From: Nocardioides sp. LHD-245
GTDB lineage: Bacteria; Actinomycetota; Actinomycetes; Propionibacteriales; Nocardioidaceae
Direction of reading: 5' to 3'
Assembly: GCF_030929495.1 (NCBI RefSeq)
Contig: NZ_JAVFWN010000004.1
Span: 1-64,000, forward strand
DNA: 64,000 bases
A model generated the notes under the pieces. That model had not been told where the DNA came from. It searched no databases and saw nothing but the letters and a program-made list of their open reading frames with translations. Made by a program: the position numbers and the translations under genes. Positions within the stretch are counted from its first letter, which is position 1, and the number at the start of each line of letters is the position of its first letter. Of this stretch, positions 1-8,187 are shown piece by piece.

Positions 1-2
1 AA

Positions 3-74
3 GGGTCCATGGCCAAGCTCTACGACACCAGCGATACTGACCCCGTCGCCGCCATCGAGAGCAGCGACGTGTAG
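3..74 (+). CDS. C-terminal fragment of an unidentified protein
   Basis: A reading frame open from the window edge ends at TAG 72-74. An internal ATG at 9 would give a 21-residue acidic peptide (MAKLYDTSDTDPVAAIESSD...). It may be the tail of a gene that begins before the window. Nothing in it identifies a family. No SD can be judged for the internal ATG, so the call rests only on the open frame and could be chance. Confidence 0.25.
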   Translation, partial: GSMAKLYDTSDTDPVAAIESSDV

Positions 75-147
75 GCACCGAGGATCACCTCAAAGCCCAC
101 CACCCCGCGGGGCTCTGTCCCCGCTCCTCATTGCCCGCGCGGCCACC

Positions 148-960
148 TTGAACATCCAGCGTGGGTGGGTCCTCAGTCACGACTCGGCGTGCCACCTTCT
201 CGGGCTGCCGGTTCTGGCCCTGACGGATCCGCTCGTCCACATCACGCGGCCAGGGTGGACCAACGCCTGGACCAGGGACGGGGTGGGGCGCCACCTTGCG
301 CGCTTCGGCGCCGCCCAGGTCATCGAGAAGGACGGGCTGCGTGCGCTGAACCACGCGCGCACCGGCGTCGGCATGGCGCGTACGCACGGCGTGCGCAGTG
401 GCCTGGTCGTGTGCGACGCCGTGCTGCGTACCGGGGGGAGGCGCGCCGATCTCGAGGCGGCCGCCGCGATCATGGAGAACTGGCCTGGGCGCACCCATGT
501 CGCGACCTGCATCGAACTGGCTGATCCTGGAGCAGAGACGGCGTTGGAGAGCGTCACCCGCGAGCTCGTCATTGAGGCGGTCGGACGACGACCGGAGACC
601 CAGTTCCCGGTCCGGACCGATCGAGGGATCGTGTGGTGCGACATGGTGGTCGGCAACCACGCCGTGGAGGCGGACGGGCGGGTCAAGCTGCGCCATCGCG
701 ACCGCGGCGGGGTGGCCGATGATGTCGAGAATGCGGCGTGGGAGGCAAAACTCCGCGAGCGCGCGATCCGGGACCGAGGTCTGGTGGTCTCACCGGTGGT
801 GTGGGCGGATCACTGGAACGAGCGCCGGGTGGCGACGGTTGAACGAGTGCGGCGTGCGCAAGCCGAGGCCGACCGCGTCTATGGTCGGGAGACGAACCCG
901 GAACTGCTGCGGGAGGCTGAGGAGATTCGCCGGGTCCACGGGGATCGCAAGACTGCCTGA
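148..960 (+). CDS. AbiEi/DUF559-like protein with Vsr-type nuclease fold, probably 5'-truncated
   Basis: The 270-residue frame from TTG 148 resembles a common actinobacterial family that joins an AbiEi-like helical part to a C-terminal DUF559/Vsr-like PD-(D/E)XK nuclease-like domain. 'VLSHDSACHLLGLP' near the N-terminus matches the usual 'SHxSAAxLxGLP' motif. A DP..E..S...R stretch follows, and the WCDMV...VEADGRVK region carries the Asp and Glu-x-Lys expected of the fold. Family members normally have some 40-60 more N-terminal residues with a helix-turn-helix. Here the frame stays open upstream to the window edge but encodes low-complexity, unrelated sequence, and there is no SD at the TTG. 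The 5' end may therefore have been lost by recombination. The cellular role of this family is not established. Confidence 0.55.
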   Translation: MNIQRGWVLSHDSACHLLGLPVLALTDPLVHITRPGWTNAWTRDGVGRHLARFGAAQVIEKDGLRALNHARTGVGMARTHGVRSGLVVCDAVLRTGGRRADLEAAAAIMENWPGRTHVATCIELADPGAETALESVTRELVIEAVGRRPETQFPVRTDRGIVWCDMVVGNHAVEADGRVKLRHRDRGGVADDVENAAWEAKLRERAIRDRGLVVSPVVWADHWNERRVATVERVRRAQAEADRVYGRETNPELLREAEEIRRVHGDRKTA

Positions 961-997
961 CGGGGGGCCTGCTGAGACGTCCTCGGGCTCGCTGGGT

Positions 998-1067
998 TGT
1001 AACTATCTGTCGTTGCCACTACCTGACCCGTAGACCGGTACGCCAGTGACACGAACAGGTAGTTACA
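998..1067. repeat. Long imperfect palindrome, copy 1 (REP-like or bidirectional terminator)
   Basis: Outer arms GTAACTATCTGT (999-1010) and ACAGGTAGTTAC (1055-1066) pair at 11 of 12 positions, and pairing continues inward with small bulges (CGTTGCCACT against AGTGACACGA). The 15-mer ACCGGTACGCCAGTG (1034-1048) and both arms recur in copy 2 at 21930-22001. Each copy sits between the 3' ends of two convergent genes, so a shared role as transcription terminator or REP-type element is likely. Confidence 0.7.
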
Positions 1068-1080
1068 GCGGGCTGGCCCC

Positions 1081-1548
1081 TCAGCGAGCCGCCGGCCAGC
1101 CGGCGGTCAGGTCGGTGGCGAGGTGCGGGGTGATGGTCTTGTGCCGGAACCGAGCGACGCCGTCGGAGACCGCGACGAGGTCGAGGTAGGTGCCCCAGCC
1201 GAGGCCGCTCGCGTCGGGCTCGCGCGCCGTGAACACGAAGTACGACGCGACCTCGACCAGGCCGGGGCCCTGGGGCCGGGTCCGCACGTTCATGATGAAG
1301 TGCCGCTTCTCGGACGCCCCGGCCAACCGGTCGCGGTAGAAGCCCGCGACCTCGGTGTGGCCGGTGAAGTCCCCCGCGGGAACGCTGAGCACGCCGTCGT
1401 CGGTGAACAGGGCGGCCACCGCCTCCGGCGTCGGGTCGTCCAGCACCTCCGCGTAGGCGTGCAGCAGGTTGCGGGCGAGCTCGGCCTCCTCGAGCCGGGC
1501 CACCCGGTCGGCCAGTGCGGCGAGTGCGGCGAGATCCGTCGTGGTCAT
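1081..1548 (-). CDS. SnoaL-like/NTF2-fold protein
   Basis: This 155-residue protein has the SnoaL_4-like pattern common in aromatic and steroid catabolic clusters. An N-terminal helix containing 'NLLHAYAEVLDD' is followed by 'AVAALFTDDGVLS', a strand-rich core and a 'FIMNVRTRP' segment. Such proteins are small alpha+beta-barrel dehydratases, isomerases or accessory subunits; the reaction here is unknown. Its ATG overlaps the stop of the ferredoxin reductase gene (ATGA, 1545-1548), so the two are translationally coupled. It ends just before the 998-1067 palindrome. Confidence 0.75.
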   Translation of the reverse strand: MTTTDLAALAALADRVARLEEAELARNLLHAYAEVLDDPTPEAVAALFTDDGVLSVPAGDFTGHTEVAGFYRDRLAGASEKRHFIMNVRTRPQGPGLVEVASYFVFTAREPDASGLGWGTYLDLVAVSDGVARFRHKTITPHLATDLTAGWPAAR

Positions 1549-2783
1549 GCGGTCACCTTCTTCCGGTCCCAGGGTGCCAGGGCGACCAGCTCCGCGAGCG
1601 GTACGCCGTCCGCGACCGCCGTCCGGCAGCGCATCAGTCCCGCCGGGATCCCCGCGCCGGAGACCGCGCGGACCCGGCCGTCCGCGACGTGTGCGGCGAG
1701 GAAGACGCCGTCGTCGAGGGAGCCGGTGAGCAGGACGACCTCGTCGCCGGCGCGGGGCAGGCCGAGGCACTGGAGCTTGGTGTCGTACTGGTCGCTCCAC
1801 ATGTAGGGGAGCTCGGTGTGCGCCTTCGGGTCCTCGTCGCGCAGGGCGGCGAGGACGTTGCCGGCGACGGTGGCGGCGAGGTCGCCGGCGGCGGTCCAGT
1901 GCTCGATCCGGAGCCGGTCGGTGCCGCGTGGGTCGGCCACCGAGGCGAGGTCGCCCACCGCCCAGATGCCGGGGTGGGAGGCGGCGCCGTGCGCGTCGAC
2001 GGCCACGCCGTCGTCGAGCGCGAGGCCCGAGCCGGCGAGCCAGCCGGTGTCGGGAGCGCCGCCGACGGCGGCGACGACGAGGTCGGTGGCCCAGTGGCTG
2101 CCGTCGTCGAGGCGCACGCCGCGGACGTGGCCGTCGGCGGTCGTGAGCTCGGCGACCGCGCGTCCGAGGTGGAGGCCGACGCCGTGGCTGCGGTGCAGGC
2201 CGGCGACGACGGCGCCGACCTCCTCGCCGACCACGCGGCACAGCGGCTGGGGGAGCGGGTCGACGAGGTCGACGGCGAGCCCGCGGCCGCGCAGGCCCGC
2301 GGCGATCTCGCTGCCGAGCACGCCGGCGCCGACGACGGTGGCGTGCGTGGCGCCGCCGGCGGCGCGCCGGATCGCGAGGCAGTCGTCGAAGGTGCGCAGT
2401 GTGTGGACGCCGGCGAGTCCGGTCCAGGCCGGGACGGTGCGGGCGACCAGGCCGGTCGCGAGGACGACGTGGTCGGCGGCCAGGGTGGCGCCGTCGGAGA
2501 GCGTGAGTGTGCGGGTGCCGGTGTCGAGCGCGGTGGCCCGGATGCCGAGCCGCAGGTCGAGGTCGAGCTCGGCGAGCCGCTCCGCGGTGCGGAGCACGGG
2601 CGGCGCCGCCGGGTCGTCGGTCGCGCTCAGCAGCGCCTTGGACAGCGGTGGCCGGTCGTAGGGGAGGTGCCGCTCGGCGCCGGCCAGGACGAGGGTGCCG
2701 TCGTACCCTCCCCGGCGCAGGCGCTCCGCGGTGCGGAGTCCGGCGAGCCCGGCTCCGACGATCACGACACGGGCTGGTTCCAT
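1545..2783 (-). CDS. NAD(P)H-dependent ferredoxin reductase (rhodocoxin/putidaredoxin reductase type)
   Basis: A 412-residue FAD flavoprotein that would pass electrons from NAD(P)H to a ferredoxin. It has an N-terminal FAD Rossmann motif (VVIVGAGLAG), the 'PYDRPPLSK' motif typical of this family, and a central NAD-binding motif (VVGAGVLGSE). 'GIWAVGDLA' (FAD) and a Reductase_C-like end follow. ATG 2783 is chosen over the upstream ATG because AGGAG lies 8 bases before it. The likely partners are the 3Fe-4S ferredoxin (16588-16803) and P450 (15383-16588) on the other strand, as no other P450 redox partner is visible. It is the first gene of a two-gene minus-strand operon. Confidence 0.9.
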   Translation of the reverse strand: MEPARVVIVGAGLAGLRTAERLRRGGYDGTLVLAGAERHLPYDRPPLSKALLSATDDPAAPPVLRTAERLAELDLDLRLGIRATALDTGTRTLTLSDGATLAADHVVLATGLVARTVPAWTGLAGVHTLRTFDDCLAIRRAAGGATHATVVGAGVLGSEIAAGLRGRGLAVDLVDPLPQPLCRVVGEEVGAVVAGLHRSHGVGLHLGRAVAELTTADGHVRGVRLDDGSHWATDLVVAAVGGAPDTGWLAGSGLALDDGVAVDAHGAASHPGIWAVGDLASVADPRGTDRLRIEHWTAAGDLAATVAGNVLAALRDEDPKAHTELPYMWSDQYDTKLQCLGLPRAGDEVVLLTGSLDDGVFLAAHVADGRVRAVSGAGIPAGLMRCRTAVADGVPLAELVALAPWDRKKVTA

Positions 2784-2892
2784 GGATCGACTCCTCATCT
2801 GTGGCTGGCGTCACGTGGCACCATACGGTATGTTTCATTATCAGCAATAGACACCCGCGAGGCGACCCGTCGCCGGAGGGAGGACCCATCTC
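2784..2892. promoter_or_regulatory. Divergent promoter region with two candidate operators
   Basis: This lies between the divergent ferredoxin reductase and aldehyde dehydrogenase genes. It holds an 11-bp palindrome CATACGGTATG (2822-2832). Directly after it, at 2833-2848, is the box TTTCATTATCAGCAAT. The reverse complement of that box matches 14 of 16 positions at 23138-23153, another divergent promoter. GATAAT on the minus strand could be a -10. The SD of the aldehyde dehydrogenase is GGAGGGAGGA (2875-2884). Confidence 0.5.
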
Positions 2893-4344
2893 ATGTCGTT
2901 GACCGATCGGCCCGAGCTGTTCATCGGAGGCACCTGGCGACAGCCACGGGGTGGCGAGGTGATCGAGGTCCGCAACCCGGCGACGCGAGCGCTCGTCGGC
3001 CGTGCCGCACTCGCCTCCACGGGGGACGTCGACGCAGCCGTCGCCGCGGCCCGCGCCTCGTTCGACTCCGGCGTGTGGTCGCGAAGCTCGCCCGCCGAGC
3101 GCGCCGAGGTCCTGCACCGGGCCGCCGACCACCTCGAGAAGCGCGCCCCCGAGCTCGCCGTCAGCATCACCTCCGAGCTGGGCTGCCCGCTGTGGTTCAG
3201 CGAGATGGCGCACGTGCCCAACCCGATCCGGCACACCCGCTACTACGCCGACCTGGCGCGTGACTTCGCCTACGACGAGGTCCGGTCCGACGGCCGCAAC
3301 GCCAGCCTCGTCACCCAGGAGCCGGTCGGCGTGGTCGCCGCCATCACCCCCTGGAACGGCCCGCTCAGCACCCCGTCGCTCAAGCTCGCCCCCGCCCTCG
3401 CCGCCGGCTGCTCGGTGATCCTCAAGCCTCCGCCGGAGACCCCCCTCACGGCGTACGCCTTCGCGGACGCCCTGCTCGAGGCGGGACTGCCCGAGGGCGT
3501 GCTCAGCATCATCCCCGGCGACCGCGAGGCCGGGGAGCACCTCGTCGAGCACCCCGAGGTCGACAAGATCGCCTTCACCGGCAGCAGCCTGGCCGGCAAG
3601 AAGATCATGGCCGCGGCGGCCGCCCGCGTCGCCCGGGTCACCCTGGAGCTCGGCGGCAAGTCCGCCGCGATCGTCCTCGACGACGCGGACCCGTCGGTCG
3701 TGGTCCCCGCGCTGCTGCCGATGGCGATGATGGTCAACGGCCAGGCGTGCATCGCGCAGACCCGGGTGCTCGTGCCCCGCTCCCGCGAGACGGAGTTCGT
3801 CGACGCGCTCGCCGACGCGATGCGGGCCCAGGTGGTCGGCGACCCGATGGCGTCCGACACCAAGATCGGGCCAATGGTCAGCGAGCGCCAGCGCGACCGC
3901 GTCGCCGGCTACATCACCATCGGCCGGCAGGAGGGCGCCCGCGTCGTCACCGGGGGCGAGAGCCTGGTCCTGCCGCCCGAGCTCGCCGACGGCTGGTTCG
4001 TCCCGCCGACGCTGCTCGCCGGGGTCGACAACGGGATGCGCGTGGCGCAGGAGGAGATCTTCGGACCCGTGGTCGCCGTCATCGCGTACGACGACGAGGA
4101 CGATGCCGTCCGGATCGCGAACGACTCCGTCTACGGCCTGTCCGGCTCGGTGTGGAGCGCGGACGACGAGCGGGCGATCGGCGTCGCCCGGGGGGTGCGC
4201 ACCGGCATGGTGAGCATCAACGGTCGTCCCCAGGCCTACGGCTCGCCGTTCGGCGGCTACAAGCAGTCGGGCATCGGCCGTGAGATGGGCCCCGAGGGCT
4301 TCGCGGCCTTCCTCGAGACCAAGTCGATCGCGGTCGGACTGTGA
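2893..4344 (+). CDS. NAD(P)+-dependent aldehyde dehydrogenase
   Basis: At 483 residues this has the standard length of the ALDH superfamily. It oxidises an aldehyde to a carboxylate in the cytoplasm. The general base is Glu252 in 'ELGGK', the catalytic Cys is Cys286 in 'GQACIAQTR', and the 34-residue spacing is as in the family. The 'TPWNGP' and 'EEIFGPV' motifs are also present. It opens the plus-strand block; the next gene begins inside its stop codon (GTGA). With the P450 and dehydrogenases it probably makes the free acid that is later activated with CoA. Substrate unknown. Confidence 0.9.
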   Translation: MSLTDRPELFIGGTWRQPRGGEVIEVRNPATRALVGRAALASTGDVDAAVAAARASFDSGVWSRSSPAERAEVLHRAADHLEKRAPELAVSITSELGCPLWFSEMAHVPNPIRHTRYYADLARDFAYDEVRSDGRNASLVTQEPVGVVAAITPWNGPLSTPSLKLAPALAAGCSVILKPPPETPLTAYAFADALLEAGLPEGVLSIIPGDREAGEHLVEHPEVDKIAFTGSSLAGKKIMAAAAARVARVTLELGGKSAAIVLDDADPSVVVPALLPMAMMVNGQACIAQTRVLVPRSRETEFVDALADAMRAQVVGDPMASDTKIGPMVSERQRDRVAGYITIGRQEGARVVTGGESLVLPPELADGWFVPPTLLAGVDNGMRVAQEEIFGPVVAVIAYDDEDDAVRIANDSVYGLSGSVWSADDERAIGVARGVRTGMVSINGRPQAYGSPFGGYKQSGIGREMGPEGFAAFLETKSIAVGL

Positions 4345-5219
4345 GCGGCGAGGCGGCCCCGACCGGACGCCTCGCCGACAAGGTCGCGGTCGTCACCGGT
4401 GGTGCCAGCGGGATCGGTGCCGGCACCGTGCGGGCCTTCCACGCCGAGGGTGCCTGCGTCGTGATCGCCGATCTGCAGGCCGAGGCGGGCGCGGCCCTCG
4501 CCGCCGAGCTGGGGGAGCGTGCTCTCTTCCGCCGCACCGACGTCACCGACGAGGGCTCGGTCAGCGACGTGGTCGACGCGGCGGTGGCGCACTTCGGGCG
4601 CCTCGACGTCATGTTCAACAACGCCGGGATCATCGGCGCCGTCGGACCCATCGACCGCACCCGCACCGAGGACGCCGACCTCACCATCGCGGTGAACCTG
4701 CGCGGCGTCCTGCTCGGCATGAAGCATGCCGCGCGCGTCATGAAGCCCCAGGGCTCCGGGGTCATCATCTCCACGTCCAGCCCGGCCGCGGTGATGGGTG
4801 GCGTCGGCGCGCACGTCTACAGCGCCGTCAAGGCGGGCGTCATCGGCCTGTCCCACTCGGTCGCCGCCGAGCTGCGCCCGTTCGGGATCCGCGCGAACGT
4901 CGTCATCCCCGGCGCGGTCGTGACCCAGATGACGGCGGACCTGGTTGCGGGCGGAGCCGACGACCTGGCCGGCGCGGAGGCCGCTCTCGACCGCTCCCGC
5001 TACATGAGCCGGCCGCTGCGGCCCTCCGACGTCGCCGCCGGTGTCGTCTATCTCGCCAGCGACGACGCTGCCTTCGTCACCGGCGTCGTGCTGCCCGTCG
5101 ACGCCGGGATGACCGGCGCCGGCGGCCCCTCGTCGATGGCCGCCGCGACGTACGCCGACCAGGCCGGACGCCGTGAGGGCGGTCGCCGGGTGGGCGACCC
5201 CGGCCCCGAGGAGGCGTGA
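4341..5219 (+). CDS. Short-chain dehydrogenase/reductase
   Basis: A 292-residue classical SDR. The cofactor motif TGGASGIG and an acidic residue after beta-2 (IADLQ) suggest NAD(H). NNAG and catalytic Tyr-x-x-x-Lys in YSAVK are present, with TSS carrying the Ser. It oxidises a secondary alcohol or reduces a ketone; substrate unknown. GTG 4341 overlaps the aldehyde dehydrogenase stop by 4 bases. The C-terminal 30 residues after 'VDAGMTGAGG' extend beyond the usual end of the fold. Confidence 0.88.
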   Translation: MSGEAAPTGRLADKVAVVTGGASGIGAGTVRAFHAEGACVVIADLQAEAGAALAAELGERALFRRTDVTDEGSVSDVVDAAVAHFGRLDVMFNNAGIIGAVGPIDRTRTEDADLTIAVNLRGVLLGMKHAARVMKPQGSGVIISTSSPAAVMGGVGAHVYSAVKAGVIGLSHSVAAELRPFGIRANVVIPGAVVTQMTADLVAGGADDLAGAEAALDRSRYMSRPLRPSDVAAGVVYLASDDAAFVTGVVLPVDAGMTGAGGPSSMAAATYADQAGRREGGRRVGDPGPEEA

Positions 5220-5222
5220 CGC

Positions 5223-7361
5223 GTGGTCACCCGAGAGTCCGTCGACGCCCTGCTGACACCGCGCTCCTTCGCGCTGATCGGGGCCAGTGACAAGTCGACC
5301 TTCTCCACGCTGCTGCACGGCAACCTGGTCGCCGCGGGTCATGGGGAGAGCACCTTCCTGGTCAACCCGCGGCGCGCCGAGGTGCACGGGCGGACGACGT
5401 ACCCGACCTGCGCCGCCGTGGGCCGGCCGATCGACCTGGTCCATGTCATGGTCCCGGCGGCCGCCGCCCCCGACGCACTGCGGGACGCCGCGGCGGCCGG
5501 TGCCAAGGCCGCGATCGTGCTCAGCTCCGGGTGGTCGGAGACCGGTCCGGAGGGCCTCGCCCGCCAGGAGGCACTGGTCGCACTCGCCGGCGAGCTCGGC
5601 ATCGCGGTCCTCGGTCCCAACGTGCTCGGCCTGGTCAACGTCGGCGCGGGCATTCCCGCCATGGCACTCTCCGACCCGCCGACCGAGCCGGGCCCGGTCG
5701 CGCTGATCTCCCAGAGCGGCGCCAGCTGCGGTGCGATGAAGGAGTTCGCCGCGATGGCCGGCGTCGGCCTCTCGCACGTGCTCACCGTGGGGAACGAGGC
5801 GATGGTGAGCGTCGGCCACCTCGTCGACGCACTCGTCGACGACGACGCCGTTCGTGCCGTGGCGATCTTCATGGAGAGCATCAAGCAGCCCGCGATCTTC
5901 GCGGACGCCGCGCGCCGCGCGGCCGCCGCGGGCAAGGCCGTCGTCGTGCTCAAGGCCGGCCGCAGCGAGCTCGCGGCGCGCTCCGCCGCGTCCCACACCG
6001 GTGCCCTCGTCGGCGACGACCGGGTGGTCGACGCGATGCTCGCGGATCTCGGGGTGATCCGCGTGGACACCATCGAGGAGATGCTGGTCACCGCCGGGAT
6101 CGCCGCCCACACCGGTCCGCTCGTCCGCCCCGGCATCGGTGTCGTCTCCATCTCCGGCGGCGCCTGCGACATCGTCGCCGACCTGGCCGAGGCCGTCGGT
6201 GCCGAGCTGCCCGAGCTCTCCACCGCGACGACCGCCGCGCTGCGGGAGCGGATGCCCGACTTCGGTCACGCCCACAACCCGCTCGACATCACCGGAGCGG
6301 CGATCATCGACCCCACCCTGTGGACGGCGTCCGTCACCGCCGTCGGCACCGACCCCTCCGTCGGCGCGGTGCTCGCGGTCAACAGCCTCCCGTGGCGCGA
6401 GGACGGCCGCCCGTTCTACGGCCAGAGGTTCGTCGACGCGATCGGCACGGGCGCCGCGGGCGCGGCCGTCCCGGTCCTCTACGTCACCCAGACCAGCCAG
6501 CCCGTCGGCCCCCAGGTGCGCGAGATCCTGCGCCGGGGCGGCGTCGGGCACGTCGTGCCGGGACTGCGCCTGGCCGTCGACGGCGTCGGCCGCATCGCGC
6601 GCTGGTCCGAGCGCCGACGGCGCCCCCGGCCGCGGCCGACGACCCTGGCGCTGCCCGAGGTCGCCGCGCTGACGCCCGGCGAGCCGCTGTCCGAGGCCGC
6701 CGCGCGGGACCTGCTGCTCGCGGCCGGCGTGCCTGCCGTCCCGTCGTGGCACGTGCACTCCGCCGACGAGGCCGCGAAGGCGGCGGCGGACTCCGGGTCG
6801 CCGCTGGCGATGAAGATCGTCTCCGCCGACATCGGCCACAAGAGCGACATCGGCGGCGTCCGGCTCGGCGTCGAGCCCGCCCACGCCGCGACGACGTACG
6901 ACGACCTGGTGGCCACCTGCGCGGCCGCTCGGCCCGATGCGCGCCTCGACGGGGTGCTCATCTCGCCGATGCGCACGCCGGCCACCGAGCTGCTCGTCGG
7001 CGTGACCCGCGATCCCGAGTGGGGACTGCTCCTGGCCGTCGGTCTCGGCGGCGTGCTCGTGGAGGTCCTCGACGACGTCGCGCTGGCCCCGCTGCCGGTC
7101 GACGAGGCCGCCGTGCTGCGGATGCTGCAGGGGCTGCGCGGCTCCGCCCTGCTCGACGGCGTCCGCGGCCGCCCGGCCGCGGACCGGGCTGCCGTCGCGT
7201 CCGCTGTGGCCGGGATCGGCCGGCTCGCCGAGGCTCTCGAGGCCGTGCACGGCGCCGCCTTCGACGGCATCGAGGTCAACCCGCTGCGGGTCGAGGGCAG
7301 CGCCGTCGAGGCCCTCGACGCCCTCGTGACCTGGGCCGGCGCGGAGCCGGACGGACACTGA
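5223..7361 (+). CDS. ADP-forming (NDP-forming) acyl-CoA synthetase
   Basis: A 712-residue fused alpha/beta acyl-CoA synthetase of the acetate-CoA ligase (ADP-forming) superfamily. It couples acyl-CoA formation to ATP/ADP through a phosphohistidine. An N-terminal CoA-binding Rossmann domain ('FALIGAS', 'VLGPNVLG') leads to a succinyl-CoA-synthetase-like part with the phosphorylated His258 in 'SHTGA'. From about residue 480 there is an ATP-grasp domain ('MKIVSADIGHKSDIGGV'). GTG 5223 lies 3 bases after the preceding stop. It activates a free acid or recovers energy from an acyl-CoA. This mode differs from the three AMP-forming ligases in the window. Confidence 0.88.
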   Translation: MVTRESVDALLTPRSFALIGASDKSTFSTLLHGNLVAAGHGESTFLVNPRRAEVHGRTTYPTCAAVGRPIDLVHVMVPAAAAPDALRDAAAAGAKAAIVLSSGWSETGPEGLARQEALVALAGELGIAVLGPNVLGLVNVGAGIPAMALSDPPTEPGPVALISQSGASCGAMKEFAAMAGVGLSHVLTVGNEAMVSVGHLVDALVDDDAVRAVAIFMESIKQPAIFADAARRAAAAGKAVVVLKAGRSELAARSAASHTGALVGDDRVVDAMLADLGVIRVDTIEEMLVTAGIAAHTGPLVRPGIGVVSISGGACDIVADLAEAVGAELPELSTATTAALRERMPDFGHAHNPLDITGAAIIDPTLWTASVTAVGTDPSVGAVLAVNSLPWREDGRPFYGQRFVDAIGTGAAGAAVPVLYVTQTSQPVGPQVREILRRGGVGHVVPGLRLAVDGVGRIARWSERRRRPRPRPTTLALPEVAALTPGEPLSEAAARDLLLAAGVPAVPSWHVHSADEAAKAAADSGSPLAMKIVSADIGHKSDIGGVRLGVEPAHAATTYDDLVATCAAARPDARLDGVLISPMRTPATELLVGVTRDPEWGLLLAVGLGGVLVEVLDDVALAPLPVDEAAVLRMLQGLRGSALLDGVRGRPAADRAAVASAVAGIGRLAEALEAVHGAAFDGIEVNPLRVEGSAVEALDALVTWAGAEPDGH

Positions 7362-7398
7362 TCACCACCCGGCAACACCGAGAACAGGAGTCAGACCG

Positions 7399-8187
7399 AT
7401 GCTCGACGACAAGAGGGTGCTGGTCACCGGTGCCGCCCAGGGGATGGGGCGCGAGATCGCGATCGAGGCGGCGCGCCAGGGCGCGGCGTACGTGACCGTC
7501 GCCGACATCGCGGCTGAGGGCGCCGAGGAGACGCTGGCGCTGGTCGAGGAGGCGGGGGGCGCGGGCCAGGTCGTCCGCGTCGACCTGACCGACATGGCCG
7601 ACGTGCGCGCGATGGTCGACGCGGCCGTCCGTGGCGGCGGCGGGCTGGACACCCTGGTCAACAACGCCGGCGTGATCGACTCCGCCTTCGCGCCGGACCG
7701 GGCGAGCGTCGACCTGCTGCCGGAGGACGTGTGGGACAAGGTCATGGCGATCAACGTCAAGGCGGTCTTCGTCGCGACCCAGGCGGCGTCCCCCGCACTG
7801 CGGTCCTCCGGGCGCGGCCCCTCGATCGTCAACGCCGCCTCGGTGGCCGGCCTCACCGGCTACGCGTCGCCGGCGTACACCGCCAGCAAGGGGGCGGTCG
7901 TGCAGCTGACCAGGTCCACGGCGATCTCGCTGTCGCCCGAGGTGCGCTGCAACGCGTTCGCGCCGGGATCGATCGAGACGCCGATGGCGATGGAGAAGAT
8001 CGCCTCCGCCGCGGACCCGGTGGCCCAGGAGCGGCTCATGACCGGCGCGCACCTGATCCCGCGCTTCGGCCGCCCGAACGAGGTGGCCCAGGTGGTCTGC
8101 TTCCTCGCCTCGGACGCCGCGTCCTTCCTGACCGGCGTGACGCTGCCCGTCGACGGCGGCACCCTGGCCTGGCGCGGCCTGCGGTGA
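7399..8187 (+). CDS. Short-chain dehydrogenase/reductase
   Basis: A 262-residue classical SDR with TGAAQGMG cofactor loop, acidic VADI after beta-2, NNAG and catalytic YTASK. ATG 7399 has an AGGAG 10 bases upstream. The closing 'FLTGVTLPVDGGT' is typical of 3-ketoacyl reductase-like and diol/secondary-alcohol dehydrogenases. It shares the transcript with the CoA synthetase upstream, and its stop overlaps the start of the DUF202 gene (GTGA). Substrate unknown. Confidence 0.88.
   Translation: MLDDKRVLVTGAAQGMGREIAIEAARQGAAYVTVADIAAEGAEETLALVEEAGGAGQVVRVDLTDMADVRAMVDAAVRGGGGLDTLVNNAGVIDSAFAPDRASVDLLPEDVWDKVMAINVKAVFVATQAASPALRSSGRGPSIVNAASVAGLTGYASPAYTASKGAVVQLTRSTAISLSPEVRCNAFAPGSIETPMAMEKIASAADPVAQERLMTGAHLIPRFGRPNEVAQVVCFLASDAASFLTGVTLPVDGGTLAWRGLR

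Noticed and set aside
1515..3263. Plus-strand frame across the ferredoxin reductase gene and divergent promoter
   Set aside because: It crosses a promoter region and encodes Ala/Gly/Arg-rich sequence; the minus-strand reductase is clear.
4257..7358. A very long open frame on the minus strand opposite the aldehyde dehydrogenase tail, SDR and CoA synthetase
   Set aside because: It is a shadow frame typical of high-GC DNA: the translation is Arg/Gly/His-rich with no recognisable domain, and the plus-strand genes explain the region fully.
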